Part shown: positions 1 through 5,223 of the stretch, one piece after another | How the letters are laid out: every line of letters begins with the position of its first letter | Numbering within the stretch: position 1 is the first letter of the stretch | From: Sphingobacteriia bacterium | Lineage (GTDB): Bacteria > Bacteroidota > Bacteroidia > UBA7662 | NCBI GenBank assembly: GCA_009926245.1 | Contig: RFPG01000080.1 | Location: 1-6,301 of the forward strand | Direction: 5' to 3' | Length of the DNA: 6,301 nucleotides | Notes under the pieces: generated by a model | Told to the model about the DNA's origin: nothing | What the model saw: the letters and a program-made list of their open reading frames with translations, nothing else | The model's database searches: none | Translations under genes and position numbers: made by a program

Positions 1-8
1 TATCTTTG
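1..8 (+). promoter_or_regulatory. Bacteroidota-type -7 promoter element for rpsU-xerC
   Basis: The window opens with TATCTTTG, a perfect match to the TAnnTTTG -7 box used by the primary sigma factor of Bacteroidota. It lies 20 bases before the rpsU start, so transcription would begin around position 13-16 and leave a leader of only about 12-15 bases. The matching -33 box would be outside the window. The same octamer recurs at 1204-1211 ahead of the tRNA cluster, which supports both calls. Confidence 0.65.
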
Positions 9-27
9 CCGTCCTCATAATCTAGGT

Positions 28-222
28 ATGCTCAAAATTGACATCAAAGACAACGAAGCCGTCGACAAGGCCCTCAAGCGTTTCAAGAAGAAATTCGAGA
101 AAACCGGGGTTCTCAAAGAACTGCGTGCCCGCCAGGCTTTTGAAAAGCCTTCGGTCAACAAGCGGCAGCAGCGATTGCGGGCGGTTTACCGTCAGCAGCT
201 TCTGCAGACGGACGTCGTCTAA
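28..222 (+). CDS. rpsU: 30S ribosomal protein bS21
   Basis: This encodes a 64-residue basic protein of the small ribosomal subunit, bS21. It binds the platform next to the 3' end of 16S rRNA, close to the anti-Shine-Dalgarno segment. The length (family about 58-71) and pattern fit: a short acidic start, a Lys/Arg-rich helix at residues 14-37 (KALKRFKKKFEKTGVLKELR), then a second basic helix at 44-58 (NKRQQRLRAVYRQQL). The ATG is the only sensible start and leaves a full-length protein. No Shine-Dalgarno sequence precedes it; only CTAGGT lies directly before the ATG. It is followed after 22 bases by xerC, the usual Bacteroidota pairing, and the two are probably co-transcribed from the promoter at 1-8. 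The identification rests on sequence pattern and on its neighbours. Confidence 0.95.
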   Translation: MLKIDIKDNEAVDKALKRFKKKFEKTGVLKELRARQAFEKPSVNKRQQRLRAVYRQQLLQTDVV

Positions 223-244
223 TTCCCCTATTTTTACGGTAATC

Positions 245-1129
245 ATGGATTACCGAAGTTTTTTGCGCTATCTCCGTTTCGAAAAACGGTCTTCGGCCCA
301 TACCCTCGAGGCGTACTCTCGGGATTTGGAGCAACTCAACCACTTCTTGGTCGAATCCTGCGGGTTGGGTCCCGATGATTACCCCGTTTCCTTGCATCTA
401 CGCTCCTGGTTGGTCTCCTTGATGGAGCAAGGTCTTTTGCCCAGATCCATCAACCGCAAGATTTCGACCGTCAAAACCTATTTTAAATTTATGCTGAGGG
501 AGGGGCTGCACCCCGGCCCGGATCCGTCCAAGGCCTTGCAGCGCCCCAAAACGCCCGTTAATCTGCCGAGGGCGGTTCCTTTGGCTGCGATGGAAGATTG
601 GGCATCGGCCCCTTGGCCCGAGGATTTTTGGGAACTACGAGACCGCTGCGTGGTCGAAACCCTTTACGGCTGCGGCCTGCGCAGGGCCGAGGTTATACAA
701 TTGCGTTGGATGGACTGGGACCGAGGGCAGGGGACCCTAAGGGTCACCGGCAAACGTTCCAAAACCCGTCTTTTGCCGCTGGCCACCGAGCTTGGAACGC
801 TTTTGGGTCATTATGCCCAGAAGGCTGCCGAGAACGGGCCGACTTTACCGGAAGCCCCCCTGTTTTTTACCCCGAAAGGCGCCCCGTTGTACCCCAAATT
901 GGTGGTGGACCTGGTCAAAAAGGCACTTCTGAAGGTTCCTTCGGTTCCTCAACGAAGCCCTCACGTTCTCCGACACAGCTATGCCACTCATATGTTGGAC
1001 AACGGAGCTGATTTAAATGCAGTTAAAACCTTGCTGGGTCACGCCAATCTGGCCGCAACCCAGATCTACACGCATCAGTCGGTCGAAAAGCTCAAAGAAA
1101 TCCATCGCAAAACCCACCCCAAGGGCTGA
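245..1129 (+). CDS. xerC: Tyrosine recombinase XerC
   Basis: This is a 294-residue site-specific recombinase of the Xer type. With a partner Xer protein it resolves chromosome dimers at dif near the division septum. An N-terminal SAM-like core-binding domain covers about residues 1-88, and the catalytic domain follows. All expected catalytic residues are visible: R146 (in GCGLRRAE), K170 (in VTGKRSKTR), H240 and R243 (in HVLRHSYATHML), H266 (in LLGHAN) and the nucleophile Y275 (in IYTH). The spacing from H240 to Y275 matches that of E. coli XerD. The frame is open upstream to 38, but that stretch overlaps rpsU, so ATG 245 (MDYRSFLRYLRFEKR) is preferred; it gives the normal family length. No Shine-Dalgarno sequence is seen. 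The stop is TGA, the only one among the nine genes, and it lies in the loop of a hairpin. Naming XerC rather than XerD rests on the rpsU linkage, common in Bacteroidota. Confidence 0.93.
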   Translation: MDYRSFLRYLRFEKRSSAHTLEAYSRDLEQLNHFLVESCGLGPDDYPVSLHLRSWLVSLMEQGLLPRSINRKISTVKTYFKFMLREGLHPGPDPSKALQRPKTPVNLPRAVPLAAMEDWASAPWPEDFWELRDRCVVETLYGCGLRRAEVIQLRWMDWDRGQGTLRVTGKRSKTRLLPLATELGTLLGHYAQKAAENGPTLPEAPLFFTPKGAPLYPKLVVDLVKKALLKVPSVPQRSPHVLRHSYATHMLDNGADLNAVKTLLGHANLAATQIYTHQSVEKLKEIHRKTHPKG

Positions 1130-1141
1130 GCGTCCTTGGGG
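1117..1141 (+). other. Hairpin enclosing the xerC stop codon
   Basis: CCCCAAGG (1117-1124) pairs perfectly with CCTTGGGG (1134-1141) around a 9-base loop that contains the xerC TGA. There is no T-run directly after it, so it is not a classical terminator by itself. It sits just before the better terminator candidate at 1147-1173 and may stabilise the mRNA 3' end or assist termination. The pairing is seen directly; the role is inferred. Confidence 0.5.
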
Positions 1142-1146
1142 CGTTG

Positions 1147-1173
1147 GAGGCCGTTTCTGGCCTTATTTTTTTT
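1147..1173 (+). terminator. Rho-independent terminator of rpsU-xerC
   Basis: AGGCC (1148-1152) pairs with GGCCT (1159-1163) around a 6-base loop, with a possible extra G-T pair at the base, and is followed by TA and eight T residues (1166-1173). The stem is short, but the long T-run 18 bases after the xerC stop and the new promoter box at 1204 make it a sensible transcription end. Confidence 0.65.
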
Positions 1174-1203
1174 GGATTATGGCTTTTCAGTAAAGTTTTT
1201 GCG

Positions 1204-1211
1204 TATCTTTG
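1204..1211 (+). promoter_or_regulatory. Bacteroidota-type -7 promoter element for the tRNA-tuf unit
   Basis: TATCTTTG matches the TAnnTTTG consensus and is identical to the box before rpsU. It lies after the xerC terminator and about 90 bases before the first tRNA, so the transcript would start near 1217 and carry a leader of about 80 bases. I do not see a convincing TTG -33 box at the usual 17-23 base spacing; the closest TTTG (1171-1174) is too far upstream. Confidence 0.55.
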
Positions 1212-1224
1212 CATTCCTTTTGAC

Positions 1225-1287
1225 AAGACCCCCTTTGCCGGGGTTCTTCCTGGGGTCCTCTGGACCTGTCCGAAGGTCGTTCTTTTT
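1225..1287 (+). promoter_or_regulatory. Structured leader with competing hairpins (possible attenuator)
   Basis: Four stems can be drawn between the promoter and the first tRNA. Stem A pairs 1225-1233 with 1240-1248 (AAGA and CCCC arms, one C-T mismatch). Stem B pairs GACCCC 1227-1232 with GGGGTC 1252-1257. Stem C is GGTCC-TCT-GGACC at 1254-1266. Stem D is GACCT 1263-1267 with AGGTC 1274-1278, followed by GTTCTTTTT, which looks like a weak terminator. A excludes B, B excludes C, and C excludes D. The pairings are seen directly; regulation by attenuation is inferred. Confidence 0.35.
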
Positions 1288-1297
1288 AGCTTGCTGC

Positions 1298-1370
1298 GCC
1301 TCCTTAGCTCAGCTGGTAGAGCAACTGATTTGTAATCAGTAGGTCGCTGGTTCGAATCCGGCAGGGGGCT
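1298..1370 (+). tRNA. tRNA-Thr (anticodon TGT)
   Basis: A complete cloverleaf of 73 bases, reading ACA codons. The acceptor arms are GCCTCCT and AGGGGGC with one G-T pair. The D arm is GCTC/GAGC, the anticodon stem is ACTGA/TCAGT around loop TTTGTAA (TGT at 34-36), and the T arm is GCTGG/CCGGC around TTCGAAT. The discriminator base is T. The CCA end is not encoded (CGG follows), so a CCA-adding enzyme is needed. It is the first of four tRNAs upstream of tuf and holds the same place as E. coli thrU. Confidence 0.97.
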
Positions 1371-1375
1371 CGGAA

Positions 1376-1459
1376 GGGGAGATACCAGAGTGGCCAAATG
1401 GGACCGACTGTAACTCGGTTGGGAAACCTTCGGAGGTTCGAATCCTCCTCTCCCCACCA
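1376..1459 (+). tRNA. tRNA-Tyr (anticodon GTA), CCA encoded
   Basis: A class II tRNA with a long variable arm. The acceptor arms are GGGGAGA and TCTCCCC. The anticodon stem is ACCGA/TCGGT around loop CTGTAAC, giving anticodon GTA for TAC and TAT codons. The T arm is GGAGG/CCTCC around TTCGAAT. The discriminator is A and the CCA end is encoded at 1457-1459. It starts 5 bases after tRNA-Thr(TGT), so the two must be cut from one precursor. It corresponds in position to E. coli tyrU. Confidence 0.97.
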
Positions 1460-1486
1460 AAGCAGGCGTCCTTCTTGTTTCACCAT

Positions 1487-1562
1487 GCGGGAGTAGCTCA
1501 GTTGGTAGAGCGACAGCCTTCCAAGCTGTAGGTCGCGGGTTCGAACCTCGTCTCCCGCTCCA
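1487..1562 (+). tRNA. tRNA-Gly (anticodon TCC), CCA encoded
   Basis: A complete 76-base cloverleaf including CCA. The acceptor arms are GCGGGAG and CTCCCGC. The D arm is GCTC/GAGC and the anticodon stem is ACAGC/GCTGT around loop CTTCCAA (TCC, reading GGA and, by wobble, GGG). The T arm GCGGG/CTCGT has two G-T pairs around TTCGAAC. The discriminator is T and CCA is encoded at 1560-1562. It corresponds to E. coli glyT. Confidence 0.97.
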
Positions 1563-1604
1563 AAACCGGTTTCGGCTTGTCTGATGCCGGCCCCGGAGTG
1601 CTCT

Positions 1605-1638
1605 GCTACAGATTCACGCTTCCCTCGGAATCTGTTGC
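1605..1638 (+). repeat. Inverted repeat in the tRNA-Gly to tRNA-Thr spacer
   Basis: ACAGATTC (1608-1615) pairs perfectly with GAATCTGT (1628-1635) around a 12-base loop. Beyond one T-T mismatch the stem extends by GC/GC (1605-1606 with 1637-1638). No T-run follows, so it is not a standard terminator. The spacer that holds it, 115 bases, is much longer than the 5 and 27 bases between the other tRNAs. I see no tRNA remnant in it. A role in precursor processing is possible. Confidence 0.5.
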
Positions 1639-1677
1639 CAGCCCATTAACCCGCAAGCGAAACGACTAAGATTTCCC

Positions 1678-1752
<75 letters not shown>

Positions 1753-1790
1753 TCCCACCATGCATGTCCCAACGATTGTGTCCGCTGTTC

Positions 1791-1842
1791 ACCCAATTCA
1801 ACCCAACCCAAACACCCAAAAACAAACGTAAAAACCGTAACC
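1791..1842 (+). promoter_or_regulatory. tuf: G-poor, A/C-rich translation leader of tuf
   Basis: The 52 bases before the tuf ATG contain only two G residues (1828 and 1837) and consist mainly of A and C, with CCCAA-like units. There is no Shine-Dalgarno sequence. Such a stretch can hardly fold, which would suit ribosome recruitment without a Shine-Dalgarno contact. The composition is seen directly; the function is inferred. Confidence 0.45.
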
Positions 1843-3030
1843 ATGGCAAAGGAAAAATTTGACCGCTCCAAACCCCACGTTAACATCGGCACCATCGGCC
1901 ACGTTGACCACGGGAAAACCACCCTCACCGCCGCTATCACCAAGGTATTGGCCGAAGCCGGTTTGTCAGAAGCCCGTTCTTTTGACTCCATTGACAGCGC
2001 TCCCGAAGAAAAAGAGCGCGGTATTACCATTAACACCGCCCACGTTGAGTATTCGACGGCCAACCGTCACTATGCCCACGTTGACTGTCCAGGTCACGCC
2101 GACTATGTGAAGAACATGGTAACGGGTGCTGCCCAGATGGACGGTGCCATTATCGTTGTAGCGGCCACAGACGGTCCAATGCCCCAGACCCGCGAGCACA
2201 TCCTGCTAGCCCGTCAGGTGGGTGTACCTGCCCTGGTTGTTTTCATGAACAAAGTCGACATGGTCGATGATCCAGAGCTTCTCGAGCTTGTTGAGATGGA
2301 AATCCGTGAGCTTTTGAGCTTCTACGAATTCCCAGGCGATGATATCCCTGTGGTTCGTGGTTCTGCCCTCGGTGCCCTTAACGGCGAGCCAAAGTGGGTT
2401 CAGACCGTCATCGAGTTGATGGACAAAGTGGATTCTTATATCCAGACCCCTCCTCGTATGACAGACCTTCCTTTCTTGATGCCAGTCGAAGACGTATTCT
2501 CGATCACAGGTCGTGGTACCGTTGCGACCGGTCGTATCGAGCGCGGTGTTATCAATTCCGGTGATCCGGTTGATATCATTGGTATGGGTGCTGAGAACCT
2601 CAAATCCACTGTAACAGGTGTGGAGATGTTCCGCAAAATCCTGGATCGCGGTGAAGCCGGTGACAACACGGGTCTTCTCCTCCGCGGTATCGAAAAAACC
2701 GATATCCGTCGCGGTATGGTTATTTGTAAGCCAGGCTCTGTTCAGCCTCACCACGAGTTCAAGGCCGAGGTTTACGTCTTGTCGAAAGAAGAAGGTGGTC
2801 GCCACACTCCTTTCTTTAACAAGTACCGCCCTCAGTTCTATTTCCGTACGACCGACGTTACCGGCGAGATTGCTTTGCCAGCTGGCACCGAAATGGTGAT
2901 GCCTGGGGATAATATCTCGGTTGTCGTGAAACTGATCTCTCCGATTGCGATGGAGAAAGGTCTTCGTTTCGCGATCCGCGAAGGTGGCCGCACTGTCGGT
3001 GCCGGTCAGGTTACCGAAATCATCGCCTAA
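1843..3030 (+). CDS. tuf: Translation elongation factor Tu
   Basis: EF-Tu (395 residues, full length) is a GTPase that carries aminoacyl-tRNA to the ribosomal A site in the cytoplasm. The G motifs are all present: GHVDHGKT at 19-26 (P-loop), RGITI at 59-63 (switch I), DCPGH at 81-85 (switch II, catalytic H85), NKVD at 136-139 and SAL at 174-176. Domain 2 begins near 210 ([21 protein letters not shown]) and domain 3 covers about residues 304-395, ending in a typical GAGQVTEII. The ATG gives the conserved N terminus [20 protein letters not shown]. It ends with two TAA codons in a row (3028-3033). There is no Shine-Dalgarno sequence; the leader is A/C-rich. It sits downstream of four tRNA genes and upstream of a strong hairpin and tRNA-Trp, and is probably read from the promoter near 1204. 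Confidence 0.99.
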   Translation: MAKEKFDRSKPHVNIGTIGHVDHGKTTLTAAITKVLAEAGLSEARSFDSIDSAPEEKERGITINTAHVEYSTANRHYAHVDCPGHADYVKNMVTGAAQMDGAIIVVAATDGPMPQTREHILLARQVGVPALVVFMNKVDMVDDPELLELVEMEIRELLSFYEFPGDDIPVVRGSALGALNGEPKWVQTVIELMDKVDSYIQTPPRMTDLPFLMPVEDVFSITGRGTVATGRIERGVINSGDPVDIIGMGAENLKSTVTGVEMFRKILDRGEAGDNTGLLLRGIEKTDIRRGMVICKPGSVQPHHEFKAEVYVLSKEEGGRHTPFFNKYRPQFYFRTTDVTGEIALPAGTEMVMPGDNISVVVKLISPIAMEKGLRFAIREGGRTVGAGQVTEIIA

Positions 3031-3048
3031 TAACAGGGCCGTTAGCGG

Positions 3049-3080
3049 CGAAATCTCCCCGTACCCTCGGGGAGATTTCG
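3049..3080 (+). terminator. Strong hairpin between tuf and tRNA-Trp
   Basis: A 13-bp perfect stem (3049-3061 with 3068-3080) encloses a 6-base loop TACCCT. G-T and C-G pairs could extend its base by a few more. It begins 15 bases after the second tuf stop codon. The following bases, TTGTCTAT, are only moderately T-rich, so it may be a partial terminator, an RNase processing site that frees the 5' side of tRNA-Trp, or a 3' stabiliser for tuf mRNA. I see no new Bacteroidota -7 box between it and secE, which argues for read-through. Confidence 0.6.
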
Positions 3081-3088
3081 TTGTCTAT

Positions 3089-3161
3089 ACGGGTGTAGCT
3101 CAATTGGCAGAGCGATGGTCTCCAAAACCATAGGCTGGGAGTTCGAGTCTCTCCACCCGTG
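3089..3161 (+). tRNA. tRNA-Trp (anticodon CCA)
   Basis: A complete 73-base cloverleaf reading TGG. The acceptor arms are ACGGGTG and CACCCGT. The D arm is GCTC/GAGC, the anticodon stem is ATGGT/ACCAT around loop CTCCAAA (CCA at 34-36), and the T arm is GGGAG/CTCTC with one G-T pair around TTCGAGT. The discriminator is G, as expected for Trp. The 3' CCA is not encoded (CTG follows). Its place between tuf and secE is the usual Bacteroidota arrangement. Confidence 0.97.
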
Positions 3162-3204
3162 CTGAACGAATGTCGCCTGCTTGATTGCCCAAATCCCCCA
3201 AATC

Positions 3205-3399
3205 ATGAACAAACTCATCGCATACGTTAAGGAATCCCGGGAGGAGCTGCTCCGCAAGGTCAGTTGGCCCACCTGGGAACAGTTGCAGGATTCGCTCATG
3301 GTGGTGTTAATCGCCTCCTTGCTCTTTTCGCTGCTGATTTACCTGATGGATGTGGGCTTTTCTTCTTTGCTCAGCGCTTTTTATCATTTGTTTCAATAA
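3205..3399 (+). CDS. secE: Preprotein translocase subunit SecE
   Basis: A 64-residue inner membrane protein. SecE clamps SecY in the SecYEG export channel. A cytoplasmic amphipathic helix (residues 1-17, YVKESREELLRK) leads into the conserved motif KVSWPTWEQL at 18-27, then one transmembrane segment at about 31-50 (LMVVLIASLLFSLLIYLMDV). This is the short one-helix form found in most bacteria. The ATG at 3205 (MNKLIAYVKE) is preferred over an in-frame TTG at 3181, because it gives the usual family start. There is no Shine-Dalgarno sequence. It lies 43 bases after tRNA-Trp and 41 bases before nusG, as in most bacteria. Confidence 0.95.
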   Translation: MNKLIAYVKESREELLRKVSWPTWEQLQDSLMVVLIASLLFSLLIYLMDVGFSSLLSAFYHLFQ

Positions 3400-3440
3400 A
3401 CCGCCGCTTGATTCGTCAACGGTTAGACATCGAATAGGAT

Positions 3441-3980
3441 ATGGACTTAAAGTGGTACGTAGTTCGAGCCATTAGCGGCAAGGAACGCAAGGCCAAGGAA
3501 TGCCTGGAATCCGAGATTGCCTACAACGGCATGTCGGACCTGGTTTCCCAGATCCTTATTCCTCTCGAGAAAGTCTTGCAGCTCAAGAACGGTAAGAAAG
3601 TAATCAAAGAACGAAATATTCTACCTGGCTACATCCTTCTCGAAGCCAACTTGACTTTGAATCCGGATCTCCCATCGGTTATTACGCAGACCCCGAATGT
3701 CATTGGCTTTTTGGGTGGCGAGAAACCAACCCCTATGAGGGAATCCGAAATCAACCGCATGCTCGGCAAGGCCGATCAGGTGGCCGAACAGGGCGAAACC
3801 ATGGTGAACCCCTACCGGATGGGCGAATCCGTCAAAGTGATGGACGGTCCATTCAACGAATTCATCGGGGTCATCGAAGAAATTAACGAAGAGAAGAAAA
3901 AGCTCAAAGTGATGGTCAAAATCTTTGGAAGAAGGACTCCCATTGAGCTCAATTTTACGCAGGTCGAAAAAATATCTTAA
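3441..3980 (+). CDS. nusG: Transcription termination/antitermination factor NusG
   Basis: NusG (179 residues) binds the RNA polymerase clamp through its N-terminal domain. Its C-terminal KOW domain contacts Rho or ribosomal protein S10, affecting elongation and termination and linking transcription to translation. The NGN domain covers about residues 1-108: [19 protein letters not shown] near the start and the conserved LPGYI at 61-65. After a linker, the KOW domain runs from about 126 to 179 ([20 protein letters not shown]). The length matches the family. An AGGA (3436-3439) lies one base before the ATG, too close to act as a normal Shine-Dalgarno sequence. It is placed between secE and rplK as in E. 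coli. Confidence 0.97.
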   Translation: MDLKWYVVRAISGKERKAKECLESEIAYNGMSDLVSQILIPLEKVLQLKNGKKVIKERNILPGYILLEANLTLNPDLPSVITQTPNVIGFLGGEKPTPMRESEINRMLGKADQVAEQGETMVNPYRMGESVKVMDGPFNEFIGVIEEINEEKKKLKVMVKIFGRRTPIELNFTQVEKIS

Positions 3981-4028
3981 TCCGAACTGCTACCAAACAA
4001 TCGACAATAACTACGACAAGCAATCATT

Positions 4029-4472
4029 ATGGCTAAGGAAATTACAGCATTCATCAAGTTGCAGATCAAGGGCGGAGCAGCCAATCCGGCGCCTCCCGTG
4101 GGTCCTGCATTGGGTTCCAAGGGTGTTAATATCATGGAATTCTGCAAGCAATTCAATGCCAGAACCCAGGAGAAGGCTGGCAAGGTATTGCCAGTGGTCA
4201 TCAGCGTTTATGCCGATAAGTCTTTTGATTTTATCGTTAAAGCCCCTCCCGTGGCTGTTCAATTAATCGACGCTTCGAAGGTGGCCAAAGGTTCAGCCGA
4301 ACCCAACCGCAAAAAAGTTGGTCAGGTGACTTGGGAACAAGTCAAAACCATCGCCGAGGACAAGATTCAGGATATGAACGCCTTCAAAATGGAGTCTGCC
4401 ATGAAAATGGTTGCCGGAACGGCCCGCAGCCTCGGTTTGACCATCACCGGAACCGCCCCTTGGGAAGTTTAA
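4029..4472 (+). CDS. rplK: 50S ribosomal protein uL11
   Basis: uL11 (147 residues) binds the 23S rRNA GTPase-associated centre at the base of the L10/L12 stalk and takes part in factor binding and the stringent response. The N-terminal domain has the hallmark stretch [20 protein letters not shown] at 10-29 followed by [15 protein letters not shown], with the proline-rich helix that contacts thiostrepton-type drugs. The C-terminal RNA-binding domain (about 75-147) includes [14 protein letters not shown] at 124-137. The ATG gives the normal MAKEI start. No Shine-Dalgarno sequence is seen. It lies 48 bases after nusG and 19 bases before rplA, which suggests co-transcription. Confidence 0.98.
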   Translation: MAKEITAFIKLQIKGGAANPAPPVGPALGSKGVNIMEFCKQFNARTQEKAGKVLPVVISVYADKSFDFIVKAPPVAVQLIDASKVAKGSAEPNRKKVGQVTWEQVKTIAEDKIQDMNAFKMESAMKMVAGTARSLGLTITGTAPWEV

Positions 4473-4491
4473 CTCATTAATTGTTACTAAC

Positions 4492-5190
4492 GTGCCTGCA
4501 CTAACCAAAAACCAAAAGAAGGCCCAGGGCCAGATCGAGGCCTCCAAAGCCTATCGCCTCAACGAAGCCAGCGAACTGGTCAAGAAGGTGACTTTTACCA
4601 AGTTCGACGCTTCGGTGGATGTTAACATTCGTCTGGGTGTTGACCCGCGCAAAGCCAATCAAATGGTCCGCGGTATTGTAACCCTGCCCCACGGTACCGG
4701 TAAAGTAGCCCGTGTTTTGGTCCTCTGCAATCCTGACAAGGAAGCCGAAGCCAAAGCAGCAGGTGCTGATTTCGTTGGCTTGGACGAGTACATCACCAAA
4801 ATTGAAGGTGGTTGGACGGACGTGGATGTCATCATCACGCAGCCAGGGATCATGGCCAAAGTAGGTCGCCTGGGTCGTGTCTTGGGTCCCCGTGGTCTCA
4901 TGCCGAACCCCAAAACCGGAACGGTGACCGACGATGTGGCCAAAGCCGTCACCGAAGTCAAGGGTGGTAAAATTGATTTCAAAGTCGACAAATTTGGAAT
5001 CGTACATGCGGGGATTGGCCGGGTTTCTTTTTCTCCCAAGCAATTGGAAGAGAACGCTGTGGAATTGTTGCAGACCATTGTCCGTCTCAAGCCATCAGCC
5101 GCCAAGGGTACCTATATCAAGAGCATTTACCTTTCATCAACCATGAGCCCAGGGATTTGTATTGAGCCCAAGTCCATCCCTGGCATCTAA
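4492..5190 (+). CDS. rplA: 50S ribosomal protein uL1
   Basis: uL1 (232 residues) forms the mobile L1 stalk, which guides deacylated tRNA out of the E site; in many bacteria it also represses its own operon. Conserved blocks include [20 protein letters not shown] (42-61), LPHGTGK (65-71), the L1 signature [19 protein letters not shown] (127-145) and [18 protein letters not shown] near the C terminus. The start is a GTG, with no Shine-Dalgarno sequence. It is chosen because it gives the family N terminus ([11 protein letters not shown]) and the next in-frame ATG is at residue 58, inside domain I. It is the only non-ATG start of the nine genes and lies 19 bases after rplK. Confidence 0.97.
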   Translation: MPALTKNQKKAQGQIEASKAYRLNEASELVKKVTFTKFDASVDVNIRLGVDPRKANQMVRGIVTLPHGTGKVARVLVLCNPDKEAEAKAAGADFVGLDEYITKIEGGWTDVDVIITQPGIMAKVGRLGRVLGPRGLMPNPKTGTVTDDVAKAVTEVKGGKIDFKVDKFGIVHAGIGRVSFSPKQLEENAVELLQTIVRLKPSAAKGTYIKSIYLSSTMSPGICIEPKSIPGI

Positions 5191-5223
5191 TTCCGAAACG
5201 ATTTATTTAAATATTCCCCTGCG

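Noticed and set aside
38..244. Upstream extension of the xerC reading frame from an ATG at 38
   Set aside because: It lies wholly over rpsU in another frame, has Ser/Arg-rich content typical of a shadow frame, and would make XerC far longer than its family.
1136..1342. Short open frames in the gap after xerC as possible small proteins
   Set aside because: They run into tRNA-Thr and overlap the terminator and leader; the composition is explained by the T-rich spacer. They show no similarity to HPF/RaiA.
1563..1677. A degenerate fifth tRNA in the long tRNA spacer
   Set aside because: I could not find a T-loop (TTCGA-like) sequence or matching acceptor arms in the spacer.
2206..2805. 199-codon open frame on the minus strand inside tuf
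   Set aside because: It is an antisense shadow of a highly biased, fully conserved gene, with no recognisable domain and no promoter.
3181..3204. TTG at 3181 as an alternative secE start
   Set aside because: It would add MIAQIPQI before the usual MNKL start; the ATG at 3205 fits family length and no Shine-Dalgarno sequence favours the TTG.
3411..3435. Inverted repeat ATTCG/CGAAT between secE and nusG
   Set aside because: Five pairs with a 15-base loop are expected by chance and no T-run follows.
3981..4028. L1-binding translational operator before rplK
   Set aside because: I could not draw the expected 23S-like helix in these 48 bases by eye; a covariance search would be needed to claim it.
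4501..5043. 180-codon open frame on the minus strand inside rplA
   Set aside because: It is an antisense shadow of the conserved rplA gene, with no recognisable domain or promoter.
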